Shown: positions 1 through 8,708, counted from the stretch's first letter. The stretch is 64,000 nucleotides of DNA from Roseovarius mucosus (GCF_002080415.1 NZ_CP020474.1:3237501-3301500), one strand, 5' to 3'. Notes: generated by a model from the sequence alone, not told the origin. Numbers and translations: made by a program.

Positions 1-132
1 CCTGCCGATATGCCGAAATCCGAGGTTGAAAAACTGGCGCTGGCCCACAATGCTGTGGTCAAGGCGCTGGACGGGGCCCAGCCCAAGAAGATCATCGTCG
101 TCCCCGGACGGATCGTCAATGTCGTGGTATAG
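1..132 (+). CDS. leuS: Leucyl-tRNA synthetase, C-terminal fragment (5' end outside window)
   Basis: An open frame runs from the window edge to TAG at 130-132 and encodes 43 residues ending in PGRIVNVVV. This is the characteristic C-terminus of bacterial LeuRS, the part of the C-terminal domain that contacts tRNA-Leu. The lysine-rich stretch and the terminal [10 protein letters not shown] block fit the family. Its last 14 bases overlap lptE, and the order leuS-lptE-holA is common in alphaproteobacteria, which supports the call. The catalytic and editing domains lie upstream of the window. Confidence 0.9.
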   Translation, partial: PADMPKSEVEKLALAHNAVVKALDGAQPKKIIVVPGRIVNVVV

Positions 133-610
133 CCGCCGCTTTTTCCTGATGTCCGGCCTCGCCCTGCTGGCGGGGTGCGGTTTTGCGCCCGCCTATGGGC
201 CGGGCGGGGCGGGTACGGCGCTGATGGGGCGGGTGGTCGTGGAGGCCCCCGATACCCGCGCGTCTTATCTCTTGACGCAAGAGATTGAGACGCGGCTGGG
301 CAGGCGCGCCAATCCGCGCTATGCGCTGATCCCGGTCGTCACGCTGAACACGCAGGCCATGGCGATCAACCGCAATAACGTGGCATCCCGCTTTAACCTA
401 TTAGGAACAGTGGCTTATAGCTTGCGTGATCTTGAGACGGGGCTGATTGTCACCTCGAGCGAAGTCACCAGCTTTACCGGCTACTCCGCGACCGGCACGA
501 CCGTGGCGGTGCAGGCGGCGGAGCGCGACGCCGAGGCGCGGTTGATGGCGATTCTGGCGGATCAAGTGCTGACCCGCCTCTTGGCCGCAGACCTGCCTCA
601 GCCGGAATGA
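119..610 (+). CDS. lptE: LPS-assembly lipoprotein LptE
   Basis: A 163-residue outer-membrane lipoprotein that partners LptD in inserting lipopolysaccharide into the outer leaflet. I chose the ATG at 119, inside the end of leuS, because it gives a proper lipoprotein signal: SRR n-region, hydrophobic core, then the lipobox LAGC with the lipidated cysteine at residue 20. A start further upstream would precede the signal with an unrelated Arg/Pro-rich stretch. The mature part has the LptE pattern: an early [14 protein letters not shown] strand, then [11 protein letters not shown], with a long C-terminal helix. It is translationally coupled to leuS upstream and to holA by an ATGA overlap. LptE diverges quickly, so the call rests on signal, size and gene order as well as sequence. 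Confidence 0.88.
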   Translation: MSWYSRRFFLMSGLALLAGCGFAPAYGPGGAGTALMGRVVVEAPDTRASYLLTQEIETRLGRRANPRYALIPVVTLNTQAMAINRNNVASRFNLLGTVAYSLRDLETGLIVTSSEVTSFTGYSATGTTVAVQAAERDAEARLMAILADQVLTRLLAADLPQPE

Positions 611-1635
611 AGCTCTCGCCGCGCGATGCTGTCCGCTATTTCGCCAAGCCGGAGGCGCAGCGCACCGGCATCCTGATCTATGGCGCGGATGCGATGCGTG
701 TGGCGCTCAGGCGGCAAGAGATGCTCGCGGCGTTGCTCGGCCCCACGGCGGATGCTGAAATGCGCCTGACACGTCTGCCTGCGGGCGACTTGCGCAAAGA
801 CCCGGCCGCGCTTTTGGATGCGGTCAAGGCGCAGGGGTTCTTTCCCGGCCCGCGCGCGGCCTTTGTCGAGGATGCCAATGACACCGCCGCCGATGCCATT
901 CTGGCGGCGCTCAGCGACTGGCAGGCGGGGGATGCCCAGATCATCGTGACCGCAGGCGCGCTCAAGGCGACATCGAAAATTCGCAAGGCGTTTGAGAGCC
1001 ATCCCGATGCCTATGCGGTTGGAATCTATGACGATCCCCCCAGCCGAGAGGAGATTGAGGCCACATTGGCCCGCGCCGGTTTGCGCGATGTGCCGGGGCC
1101 GGTCATGGCCGATCTGACAGCGCTGGCGCGCGATCTTGATCCGGGCGATTTTCGTCAGACCATTGAGAAGCTGGCGCTTTATAAGTTGGGGGACGCCACG
1201 CCGCTGAATGCGGCGGATATCGCCGCCTGCGCCCCTGCCTCGACCGAGGCGGATTTGGACGACATCCTCAATATCGTGGCAGAGGGGCGGTCAGCAGAGA
1301 TTGGCCCGGTGATGCGGCGGTTGAAGGCGCAGGGCACCCAGCCTGTTGGCCTCTGCATCGGGGCCACGCGGCATTTTCGGGCGCTCTATACCGCTGCGTC
1401 GGACCCCGGAGGGGCGGCGCAGGGCATTGCCCGGATGCGCCCGCCCATTTTCGGGCCCCGTCGCGACCGGATGCTGCGGCAGGCGCAAGGCTGGGGCGCG
1501 GAGCGCTTGCAACAGGCACTGACGATCCTGACAGATACCGACCTAACCCTGCGCTCCGCCGGACAGCGCGCGCCCGACATGGCACTGGTCGAGCGGGCAC
1601 TGATCCGGCTGGCGATGCTGGCCACGGCGCGGTGA
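607..1635 (+). CDS. holA: DNA polymerase III delta subunit
   Basis: A 342-residue clamp-loader delta subunit, which opens the beta sliding clamp during loading. The N-terminal part (about residues 1-140) has the delta-family layout, including GILIYGADAMRV near residue 20 in place of a working Walker A motif, as expected because delta does not hydrolyse ATP. The C-terminal third contains DLDPGDFRQTIEKLALY and the helical collar-type region. Length matches the family. The start ATG overlaps the lptE stop as ATGA, so the two are translationally coupled. About 180 bases without a gene follow before the convergent fusion gene. Confidence 0.93.
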   Translation: MKLSPRDAVRYFAKPEAQRTGILIYGADAMRVALRRQEMLAALLGPTADAEMRLTRLPAGDLRKDPAALLDAVKAQGFFPGPRAAFVEDANDTAADAILAALSDWQAGDAQIIVTAGALKATSKIRKAFESHPDAYAVGIYDDPPSREEIEATLARAGLRDVPGPVMADLTALARDLDPGDFRQTIEKLALYKLGDATPLNAADIAACAPASTEADLDDILNIVAEGRSAEIGPVMRRLKAQGTQPVGLCIGATRHFRALYTAASDPGGAAQGIARMRPPIFGPRRDRMLRQAQGWGAERLQQALTILTDTDLTLRSAGQRAPDMALVERALIRLAMLATAR

Positions 1636-1817
1636 TCCGGGCGAATCTGGGTTAACAGACGGAAATTTAAGAAAATTACGGAGCGGTATCGGGGCTGTAT
1701 TGCGTCGGTGCGGGTTTGGGGGAAGTGTAGGGTTAATTCAGCGGGCGGTATGTCGCGACAGGTCGTACTTTTGAAGGGAGGGCCCTTGCATTCCCACACC
1801 GGAAAGCTGGAACAGCA

Positions 1818-3047
1818 TCAGGCTACCTTGGGTGGGAAAAAGATCGTCGATAGGCGATCAGGTTCGAGGTTGACCCTCCGACCCGGCTCCCACTTGGCTG
1901 CGGTTGTTCGGGACAAGGTATGTTCCTTAAGGTTGACCTCAATTTCTTGGTCACCAATGAAATCTGCAATGGTTAGCGAAATGCCGTCTATCATGATTGA
2001 CTGATTGTAAAAGAAACTGTCCATCGGAATGTCCTGAACCATAAATCGCATAACCTGCCGACTATCGACAACGCGCCGCTCCATCAGCATGGCAGTTCCA
2101 GAGGGCCTTCCCTTGCCTGTTTGCCCTCCGAGTTCATCTCCAAACACTGAAATTGGTTCGAGATTTATCAGGTCTCCTACCTGCCATGAACCATCGTGAC
2201 CAAAGCCATTCAATAAATTGATTTCCCAAGATAAAGCGCCGTTCATGCGCGCAATTTTCAAAGGTTGAAATGCAACGCCATCATGCGCAATCAGCTCTGC
2301 GGCTCCAAGTGCATCCTGCACAGGTGAGGGGGCGTAAGTTTCAACACTTGCTGACCACTGTCCCTGCTTATCTTGCTCCGCTGCCAATACCCGACCTTGT
2401 GCATAGATGAGCCCATGAAATTCTCCGGGTAGATTTCCGTCTCGCAACGGTTGGTCAAGAATATCAGTGAGTGCGCCAAGTGATCTGGAGAAAATTTCCG
2501 AGGTCGTGTCCAGGCCCAGAAACCTTGCGAGACTGGACAAGGCCTCTGTAGGGTCGGCCACAAGATGCTCAAACTTCAAGTCTAGTGCATTGCCGAGTTG
2601 AGCCCATGACCCATTGCTACGAAGGCTTACTCTAGCCTGCGCAATCGCATGTTCTTTTTCGACTGTGGTCGCAAAATGCATGTACTCTGGATCATCGAAG
2701 AGGCGCGAGTGGGTCGCATGCCGCATGATCGCATCTGCGATGCCTGCCGCATCCCGAGAAACCCGGATCACGCGAACCCCATGCTCAAGGAACTTGGCGG
2801 TAAGCTCTTTCGACAGTTCGCCCTGCATCCGAAAAACAAGCTTCTGTGGATCCTTTTGGTCGATGACCTTATTGAAAGCGGCTGTATCCGCTCGAAGCAG
2901 CCCCCCGGGTGAAACGAAATCTCGTAAGCGTAGCAGGGTCTTTTGCCTCGCCCGCAATTCAGAATTGTGGGTAATATCAAGTAAACCCAAGACCAATTTA
3001 TAGACGGTGGCTTCGCCTGATTTCGTGGCACCAGATATGATTATCAC
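1818..3047 (-). CDS. Fusion protein: sulfotransferase-like domain + degenerate riboflavin-synthase-like domain
   Basis: A 409-residue protein from a GTG start preceded by AGGAAA. Residues about 1-195 look like a PAPS-dependent sulfotransferase: an N-terminal SGATKSGEAT loop (5'-phosphosulfate loop type), VRVIRVSRDAAGIADAI at 91-107 (3'-phosphate site type), and FEHLVADP with FLGL near 159-179. Residues about 210-404 align along their length with riboflavin synthase alpha: FHGLIYAQGRV at the start, VGDLINLEP and GDELGGQ at the end of the first barrel, then IDGISLTI, VNLKEHTL and PGRRVNLEPD in the second. Two active-site segments of the first barrel are changed: the usual GCCLTV-type Cys is absent (DGVAFQP) and both His of GGHxxSGH are lost (GGQTGKGR). 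The second barrel keeps IDGISLT. It may therefore bind a flavin or lumazine without making riboflavin. The gene is visibly more AT-rich than its neighbours, suggesting acquisition. The domain calls are strong; the combined function is unknown. Confidence 0.8.
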   Translation of the reverse strand: MIIISGATKSGEATVYKLVLGLLDITHNSELRARQKTLLRLRDFVSPGGLLRADTAAFNKVIDQKDPQKLVFRMQGELSKELTAKFLEHGVRVIRVSRDAAGIADAIMRHATHSRLFDDPEYMHFATTVEKEHAIAQARVSLRSNGSWAQLGNALDLKFEHLVADPTEALSSLARFLGLDTTSEIFSRSLGALTDILDQPLRDGNLPGEFHGLIYAQGRVLAAEQDKQGQWSASVETYAPSPVQDALGAAELIAHDGVAFQPLKIARMNGALSWEINLLNGFGHDGSWQVGDLINLEPISVFGDELGGQTGKGRPSGTAMLMERRVVDSRQVMRFMVQDIPMDSFFYNQSIMIDGISLTIADFIGDQEIEVNLKEHTLSRTTAAKWEPGRRVNLEPDRLSTIFFPPKVA

Positions 3048-3355
3048 CTAGTTTCCTCATATGTTTTGAATATCCCGTACAAAATGCAAACGCGGTTATG
3101 TCGAGCCGGCCTCGCCAAATAGTCCTTCTACGTCAGCGAAAAGTTTTACGATTTTGTTCCCAAATCAAGGGATTTGTTCTTAGGGCCGTGTCTGCACTGT
3201 TTGAGTGCTGGAGTTTGGGGCAAGCCTCCTAGACGCGGGATCGGACAGCCCGAACACGAGTGCGTGATATCCAGCCTGTTGCCTGAGCTGCCCCCGTTGC
3301 CTTGGGTCAGCCTTTGGGCAATGGTGCCGCACCAACACTCAATAGGGAAATCGCC
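3048..3355. other. 308-base gap without a gene
   Basis: This stretch separates two divergently read genes. The half next to the fusion gene is AT-rich like that gene; the half next to the GST gene is GC-rich. A short perfect hairpin, CAAATC-AAGG-GATTTG, lies at 3161-3176 without a U-run. Both promoters must lie here, but no convincing -35/-10 pair or operator stands out. Confidence 0.5.
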
Positions 3356-3943
3356 ATGTATGATGTTATCGGCTCTCGGGCCAGTCGCGCCTTTCGCGTG
3401 CTGTGGTTGCTGGAGGAAATGGGGGTCGGCTATAATCACATGGCTGTTGCGCCCCGGTCGCCCGAGGCGCTGGCCGCAAACCCTTCGGGCAAGATCCCGG
3501 CGCTGCGGGATGGTGATGCGGTGCTGACCGATTCCGCCGCGATCATGACCTATCTGGCCGATAAGCATGGGCAATTCACCCATGCCCCCGGCACGGTTGC
3601 GCGGGCGCGGCAGGATGCGCTGACGCATCAGATTCTTGACGAGATTGACGGCACGCTCTGGACTGCGGCGCGGCATAGTTTCGTGCTGCCCGAAGAGCAT
3701 CGGGTGCCGGCGGTGAAAGACTCGCTCAAATGGGAATATGAGCGCAATCTTGCGCGCCTGTCCGATGCGCTGACCGGCCCGTTTCTGCAAGGCGAGACGA
3801 TGACCATTGCGGATATCCTCTTGGTGCATTGTCTGATGTGGGCGGGCAAGGCCGGATTTGCCGATCCGGACGACAAACTCAAGGATTACATGGCGATGAT
3901 GGTCGAGCGCCCCGCCTGTCAGCGGGCAGCAGCGCTGCCCTGA
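3356..3943 (+). CDS. Glutathione S-transferase family protein
   Basis: A 195-residue cytosolic GST-type protein. The ATG at 3356 was chosen because AGGGAAA precedes it and it places the beta1 strand (MYDVIG) at the N-terminus. The thioredoxin-fold N-domain (1-75) shows SRAFRVLWLLEEMG, then NPSGKIPAL with the cis-proline of the glutathione site, and LTDSAAIMTYLADK (the E/D-S pair that grips the gamma-glutamyl group, here D-S). The all-helical C-domain carries GETMTIADILLVHCL, the usual N-capping box. Substrate cannot be told. Its last 25 bases overlap the end of the convergent flavoprotein gene. Confidence 0.88.
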   Translation: MYDVIGSRASRAFRVLWLLEEMGVGYNHMAVAPRSPEALAANPSGKIPALRDGDAVLTDSAAIMTYLADKHGQFTHAPGTVARARQDALTHQILDEIDGTLWTAARHSFVLPEEHRVPAVKDSLKWEYERNLARLSDALTGPFLQGETMTIADILLVHCLMWAGKAGFADPDDKLKDYMAMMVERPACQRAAALP

Positions 3944-5091
3944 GCGAAAGCTGCGGCGTGCTGCCCGGCCCAAAGGCCGGTGGCAAGGCAGGCGGTGAGC
4001 AGGTAGCCACCTGTTGGGGCCTCCCAATCCAGCATTTCCCCGGCGGCGAACACGCCGGGGTGATCCCGCAGCATGAGGCCCGCATCGAGCGCGCTCAGCT
4101 GCACCCCACCTGCGGTTGAGATGGCCTGATCCATCGGACGCGGCCCCGAGAGCGGCACCGGCAGGCCTTTGAGCAAGGCAGGCAGATCGCTGGCCCCCCG
4201 GCCAAATTCCATCACCAGCGCGAGCTTCACCGGATCGAGGCGAAACGCCTTGCGCAGGCGGTTCTTGAGGCTGTCGCTGGTCTTGGTGCGGGCCAAGCGC
4301 TGCGCGACCTCTGATGGGGTGAGATCGGGCAAAAGATCGAGCGTGAGCGGCGCGCCATCGCGCAGGGCGGCGCTGACCTCATAGATTCCGCCGCCCTCGA
4401 GCCCTTGGTTGGAAATGATAAATTCCCCGCGTGAGCGCAGCGCCCCGGCGCGCAATTCCACGCCTTTGACCGGCTGGCCGAATTGCGCCGCCATATGGGG
4501 CGACCATGCGACCAGAAAGCCCATATTGGCGGGGCGAAACGGGGCCAATGTGGCGGCGTCGAAATGCGCCGCCCATGCCCCGTCCGAGCCAAGCCGCGCC
4601 CAGCTTGCGCCGCCGCAGGCCAGCACGGTCACGGTGGGATGCAGGCGTTGCGTGCCCTCGGGCGTGTCGAAAATCGCGCCATTGTCCCATCCGCACCAGC
4701 GCCAGCGGGTGCGGATTTCAACCCCAAGCCCCTTTAATTCCGAAAGGAAACTGCGCAGAAGCGGCGAGGCCTTCATCACCGTTGGAAAGACCCGGCCCGT
4801 AGAGCCGGTGAAGACCTCTTGCCCCAAGGTGCGTGACCAATCCTGCACCGCGTCGGGGCCAAAGGCGGCAAGCATCGGGCGCAGCGCGTCGGCACCGGGG
4901 CCGTAGGCGGCGAGAAACTCCTCAAACGGTTCCACCTTGGTCAGGTTCAGCCCGGATTTGCCCGCCATCAGGAATTTGCGACCCACCGAGGGTTTCGCCT
5001 CGGTCACCACCACGCGCAGCCCGGCCCGCGCCAGTTCGCGCGCCGCCATCAGGCCCGCAGGCCCAGCCCCGATGACCAGCGCGTCGGTCAT
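3919..5091 (-). CDS. BaiN/YhiN-type (HI0933 family) FAD-dependent oxidoreductase
   Basis: A 390-residue flavoprotein of the HI0933/YhiN/BaiN family; the Rhodobacteraceae members form the TIGR03862-type branch. The dinucleotide fold opens at residue 5 with GAGPAGLMAARELA, followed by an acidic end of the second strand (VTEAK) and GRKFLMAGKSGLNLT, typical for this family. The C-terminal FAAGEMLDWEAPTGGYLL block, which contacts FAD, is intact. The start at 5091 overlaps the stop of the upstream mscS gene as ATGA, so the two are translationally coupled. Members are often of unknown substrate; some reduce bile-acid intermediates in gut bacteria, which says little about this marine protein. Confidence 0.88.
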   Translation of the reverse strand: MTDALVIGAGPAGLMAARELARAGLRVVVTEAKPSVGRKFLMAGKSGLNLTKVEPFEEFLAAYGPGADALRPMLAAFGPDAVQDWSRTLGQEVFTGSTGRVFPTVMKASPLLRSFLSELKGLGVEIRTRWRWCGWDNGAIFDTPEGTQRLHPTVTVLACGGASWARLGSDGAWAAHFDAATLAPFRPANMGFLVAWSPHMAAQFGQPVKGVELRAGALRSRGEFIISNQGLEGGGIYEVSAALRDGAPLTLDLLPDLTPSEVAQRLARTKTSDSLKNRLRKAFRLDPVKLALVMEFGRGASDLPALLKGLPVPLSGPRPMDQAISTAGGVQLSALDAGLMLRDHPGVFAAGEMLDWEAPTGGYLLTACLATGLWAGQHAAAFAQGSAAAR

Positions 5092-6419
5092 GCGGCGGGG
5101 ATCGCGGGGGTGGGCAGGCCCCGGTGATGCACCACACGCTGCGGATAGGGCATTTCGACCCCTTCGGCGCGCAGGACGTTCCAGATCGCGAAAAGCACGT
5201 CGGATTGGTATTTGCCGGTCACGTCCTCGATCCCATCGACCCAGTATTCGACCGAGAAATCCACACCGCTTTCGCCAAAGGCTTTGAGTTCGCATTCGGG
5301 GGCGTGTTTGCCATCTTTCAGCACCTCGGGCACGGCGGCGACAGCGGGTTCGATGAGCGCGGGGATGCGCGTGATATCGGTGTCGTAGCTGACGGAAAAG
5401 GCGGCCTCATAGCGGTGCCGCTTGCCGGCGTCGGAATAGTTGACCACGCGGGAGGTGATGAAATCCTCATTGGGCACCACGATCCAGCGCCCATCGACGG
5501 TTTCCAGAATGGCGGCGCGGGCGGTCATTTTGACGATAGTGCCCTCTGATCCGTCATCGAGCACGACGTAATCGCCCACGGTCGTCTGCCCCTCCAACAG
5601 CAGGATCACGCCCGAGACGAAATTGGCCGCGATCTGTTGCAGGCCAAGGCCGATGCCCACGCCAAGCGCACCGCCCAAGACGGCAATCGCCGTAAGGTCG
5701 ATGCCCATGATCGACATCAGCAGCAGGAAGGCCGCGCCGAAGATCACGATCTGGCTGGCCTTCATCGCCAGTTCGCGGGTGGCTGGGCGGAGTTCCTGCT
5801 GGCGCTTGATAAAATCCTCGGATTGGCTGTTGGACCAGCGCCCAAGCCAGAAAAGCAGCGCGCCAGAGACCGCACCACGAATGAGCGCGAGGGCCGAAAA
5901 GCTGATATTGCCCAGATCGACCGATATCGCGGCGAGTTTTTCATTGGCCAGACCGAGCAGGTCAAAGAGATAGAGCAGCGCCACCGGCATCAGCACGAAG
6001 CGGCCAAGCGCCCGCAGAAACGGATCGGTCAGGATTTCGCGCACAAAGAGGCGGGCGGCGAGGACGAGAAACAGCCGCTTGCCAAAGGCGATGACATCGC
6101 CCGTGCCAAAGATCGAGCGGGTGACGCCTTCGCCAATGCCGGTGAGGCCATAGGCGAGCAGCGGCATCAGGAGCGGCAGGAACATAAGGATGAACCGCCG
6201 CGCTGAGGCGATGATGTTCTCTTGCTCTGCAGGGGGGGTCAGAAACCGGGCGAGTGCGGGCCGTATCCGGCGGGTGATCAGCACGGCCAAGAGCCACGCC
6301 ACCACCAGCAGGCCAAACTGCGACCAGGCGGCGGGGCTAAGAAGCCAGCCCTTGGCCAGATCCCAGCCCTGCATCGCGTAGCCCAGTGCCTGCCCGATGA
6401 TCTCTGGCTGCCCGTCCAT
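5088..6419 (-). CDS. MscS-family mechanosensitive ion channel
   Basis: A 443-residue inner-membrane channel. The ATG at 6419 follows AAGGGGTGTG, a good ribosome site. The first 190 residues hold several hydrophobic segments, more than the three of E. coli MscS. Next come the pore-lining TM3 equivalent, with GGALGVGIGLGLQQIAANFVSG near 260-280, and the beta domain with the family signature VVLDDGSEGTIVKMTARAAILETVDGRWIVVPNEDFI. A cytoplasmic alpha/beta cage follows. Such channels release solutes on osmotic downshock. It is the first gene of a two-gene unit with the flavoprotein downstream. Confidence 0.92.
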   Translation of the reverse strand: MDGQPEIIGQALGYAMQGWDLAKGWLLSPAAWSQFGLLVVAWLLAVLITRRIRPALARFLTPPAEQENIIASARRFILMFLPLLMPLLAYGLTGIGEGVTRSIFGTGDVIAFGKRLFLVLAARLFVREILTDPFLRALGRFVLMPVALLYLFDLLGLANEKLAAISVDLGNISFSALALIRGAVSGALLFWLGRWSNSQSEDFIKRQQELRPATRELAMKASQIVIFGAAFLLLMSIMGIDLTAIAVLGGALGVGIGLGLQQIAANFVSGVILLLEGQTTVGDYVVLDDGSEGTIVKMTARAAILETVDGRWIVVPNEDFITSRVVNYSDAGKRHRYEAAFSVSYDTDITRIPALIEPAVAAVPEVLKDGKHAPECELKAFGESGVDFSVEYWVDGIEDVTGKYQSDVLFAIWNVLRAEGVEMPYPQRVVHHRGLPTPAIPAA

Positions 6420-6436
6420 CACACACCCCTTGCCTT

Positions 6437-6787
6437 TTGTCTCGCACACGCCATCCTCTTGCCCGCAGGCTGCGAAAGGATCAAGTTAAACTGTCGGAAT
6501 GGCCCATTTGCCCGCTTTGCTTGCGTCCAATCCCGCCCGAGGCGCGCCAGAGCCTGCATCACCTTGTGCCCAAGTTGAAGGGCGGCAAAGGGGGCCCGGT
6601 GGTGCGCCTGCATCAGATTTGCCACAACGAGATTCACGCGACGTTGACGGAAGGTGAATTGGCGCGCAGTTATGCCACTGTCGAGGCCTTGCGCGCGCAT
6701 CCGCGTTTGGCGAAATTCATCGCCTGGGTGGCGCAGCGCCCGCCGGGGTTTCAGTCCAAGACCCCCGGCGCGCGGCGCAAGCGGTAG
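6437..6787 (+). CDS. Small HNH-endonuclease-like protein
   Basis: A protein of at most 116 residues. It contains CPLC near residue 25, HHLVPKLKGGKGG near residue 41, and ICHNEIHATLT near residue 61, which together form an HNH nuclease finger (H-H, N, H with a pair of Cys that may hold a structural zinc). Stand-alone HNH proteins of this size exist in many alphaproteobacteria without a known role. The start is uncertain: the longest form uses TTG at 6437, while an AAAGGA near 6475 could serve a shorter form beginning close to KLSEWPICPLC. It is divergent from mscS and converges with the aldo/keto reductase gene. Confidence 0.75.
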   Translation: MSRTRHPLARRLRKDQVKLSEWPICPLCLRPIPPEARQSLHHLVPKLKGGKGGPVVRLHQICHNEIHATLTEGELARSYATVEALRAHPRLAKFIAWVAQRPPGFQSKTPGARRKR

Positions 6788-6790
6788 GGA

Positions 6791-7834
6791 TCAGAAGGGC
6801 ATCGGATGCGCCTTGTGGGTGGCGTCGAGATCGCTCAGCACCTCTGGGGCGAGCGTGATGTCCGCCGCGCCAAGCGCCAGATCAAGTTGGTTCATATCCG
6901 TGGCCCCAAAGATGGCGGATGCAAGGAAGGGGCGCGTGAGGCACCAGGCAAGCGCCAGTTGCACGGGGTCAAGCCCGTGTTTCTGCGCCACGTCGTGATA
7001 GGCCGCGACGGCCTCAAACGCGCGCGGGGTCTTGCGCCCGCCCAGATCGCCGTTGATCGCCATGCGCGAGCCGGTGGGCAGCGCGCCGTGCTGATATTTG
7101 CCGCTGAGCAGCCCCGCCGCGAGGGGGGAAAAAGCCAGAAGGCCCACATCCTCGTTGACGCTGAGTTCCGCGAGGTCGGTATCATAGAGGCGGCATAGGA
7201 GGGAGTATTCATTCTGGAGCGTGGCGGCGCGGGGGCCGTGGCCCGCCTCGGCCAGCCGGAGCCATTGCGCCATGCCCCAGGCGCTCTCGTTCGAGAGGCC
7301 GAAGGCGCGGATGGTGCCGCGCGCGACCTCGCGTTGCAGGGCCTCGAGCGTCTCCTCCATATGGGCGATTGTCTCGGCGCGGTTCTGGGCCGAGGGGTCA
7401 AAGGCCCAGTTCTGGCGGAACATATAGCTGCCCCGGTTGGGCCAGTGGAATTGGTAGAGGTCGATGTGATCGGTCTTGAGGCGGCGCAGCGATCCCTCAA
7501 TGGCCTGCGGGATTGACCCCGCCGTGATCGGCGCGCCGTCGCGGGCGTGTTGGAAGCCCTTGCCGGAATGTTTGGTGGCGAGGATCACATCCGCGCGCCG
7601 ACCGGAGGCTTTGATCCAGTCGCCGATGATTTCCTCGGTGCGGCCGGTGGTTTCCGCGCTGATGGGGGTGGTGGGATACATCTCGGCGGTGTCGATGAAG
7701 TTCACGCCGCGCTCCAGCGCGCGGTCAATCTGCGCATGGCCCTCTGCCGGGGTGTTCTGAGAGCCCCATGTCATCGAGCCAAGGCAGAGCGCGCTCACCT
7801 CGATCCCGGTCCGGCCCAAGGGTCTTTTCTGCAT
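6791..7834 (-). CDS. NADP(H)-dependent aldo/keto reductase, Tas-like
   Basis: A 347-residue TIM-barrel oxidoreductase. The ATG at 7834 has AGGAG seven bases upstream. The sequence follows E. coli Tas closely in motif order: LGSMTWGSQNTPAEGHAQID, then FIDTAEMYP (catalytic Asp and Tyr), ATKHSGKG (catalytic Lys) and YQFHWPNRG (catalytic His). The C-terminal part has FSPLAAGLLSGKY and the SAIFGATDMNQL cofactor loop. It would reduce aldehydes or ketones with NADPH; the substrate is unknown. It converges with the HNH gene, with only three bases between the stops. Confidence 0.9.
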   Translation of the reverse strand: MQKRPLGRTGIEVSALCLGSMTWGSQNTPAEGHAQIDRALERGVNFIDTAEMYPTTPISAETTGRTEEIIGDWIKASGRRADVILATKHSGKGFQHARDGAPITAGSIPQAIEGSLRRLKTDHIDLYQFHWPNRGSYMFRQNWAFDPSAQNRAETIAHMEETLEALQREVARGTIRAFGLSNESAWGMAQWLRLAEAGHGPRAATLQNEYSLLCRLYDTDLAELSVNEDVGLLAFSPLAAGLLSGKYQHGALPTGSRMAINGDLGGRKTPRAFEAVAAYHDVAQKHGLDPVQLALAWCLTRPFLASAIFGATDMNQLDLALGAADITLAPEVLSDLDATHKAHPMPF

Positions 7835-8060
7835 GGTGTCTCCTGCGGTCTGGGTTTTGGGATGGGATAGGGGAGGAAGGCGGTGGAGGGAAGGGAGATG
7901 TTCAGCCATCCGGTCGCAAGGCAAGGCCGCTGGTGGTCGCGGTAATGTGAGTGGCCTTTAGCGGACATTCGTGCCTGCTACAGCGAACTGCAGGTACGAG
8001 CCCGTTGCGCCGAATGCTGCGACTTGCATGAGTGACCGCTTCCCGAAAGGGCGAAATGCG

Positions 8061-8708
8061 TCAGTTGCTTGGAAGGCCGGGTTCAGTGGCGTGGAGACTT
8101 TCCCGTTGCGACACGGCTGCCCACCAATCTGCAAGCTTTGAGTAAGCCTTCAATGCATTAGCACCTTCTCGTGCTTGAACAAAGTAAGCGATCATCGGTG
8201 CAAGGTGGCAGTCTGCAAGGGTGAAACTCTGACCATCCAAGATGCCCCCCTCTTTTGCGATACTATTCAGTGCACTTAGTACGACGTGAGACGCATCGAT
8301 TCCCGCCCGGATCTCAGCTTCATCTGCCCATTCACCTGCAGCAGGCCGAAAAACTCGATGGGCAAAAACCTGTCGGACCATAGGGCGATAGCCGTAACTA
8401 TCGACAATTGAGACCACCTGCGTGACGCGTGCCAATGTCTTAGCTTTGGCTGGCATCAACTCCGGTCCCCCGAAGGCCGCATTTACGTACCGAGAGATTG
8501 CGGAAGTTTCGAATACATCAAACTCACCATGGCTCAGAACAGGCACCCGACCAAAAGGATGGCGCTTGAGATAGTCTTCCGAGACATCCGGTGCGAAAGG
8601 ATCAATCTCGTCAGTTTCGTACGCGACGCCCTTTTCGTGCAGCACGACGCGCGCAATGCGGTTGTAAACACTGTAGCGATAGCCGCGAAGAATAACTGAA
8701 TGTTCCAT
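8061..8708 (-). CDS. Glutathione S-transferase family protein
   Basis: A 215-residue GST-like protein with TAGGAGG well placed before the ATG at 8708. The N-terminal thioredoxin fold reads SVYNRIARVVLHEKGV, with RHPFGRVPVL (cis-Pro) and FETSAISRYV (E-T-S, glutathione contact). The C-domain has SFTLADCHLAPMIAYF. The gene is clearly less GC-rich than the surrounding chromosome, with more A/T-ending codons, hinting at separate ancestry. It is not a close copy of the GST gene near 3.4 kb; the two belong to different subgroups. Confidence 0.88.
   Translation of the reverse strand: MEHSVILRGYRYSVYNRIARVVLHEKGVAYETDEIDPFAPDVSEDYLKRHPFGRVPVLSHGEFDVFETSAISRYVNAAFGGPELMPAKAKTLARVTQVVSIVDSYGYRPMVRQVFAHRVFRPAAGEWADEAEIRAGIDASHVVLSALNSIAKEGGILDGQSFTLADCHLAPMIAYFVQAREGANALKAYSKLADWWAAVSQRESLHATEPGLPSN

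Noticed and set aside
1708..2004. Plus-strand frame after holA
   Set aside because: It overlaps the 3' end of the fusion gene, where the riboflavin-synthase-like motifs prove the minus strand is coding.
3919..5295. Longer start for the BaiN/YhiN flavoprotein at 5295
   Set aside because: The extra 68 residues are Arg-rich, unlike the family, and lie inside mscS; the ATG at 5091 gives the FAD loop at residue 5 and an ATGA overlap.
7925..8060. Possible short gene or element between the aldo/keto reductase and the second GST
   Set aside because: No frame with a ribosome site and no strong hairpin; treated as a plain spacer.
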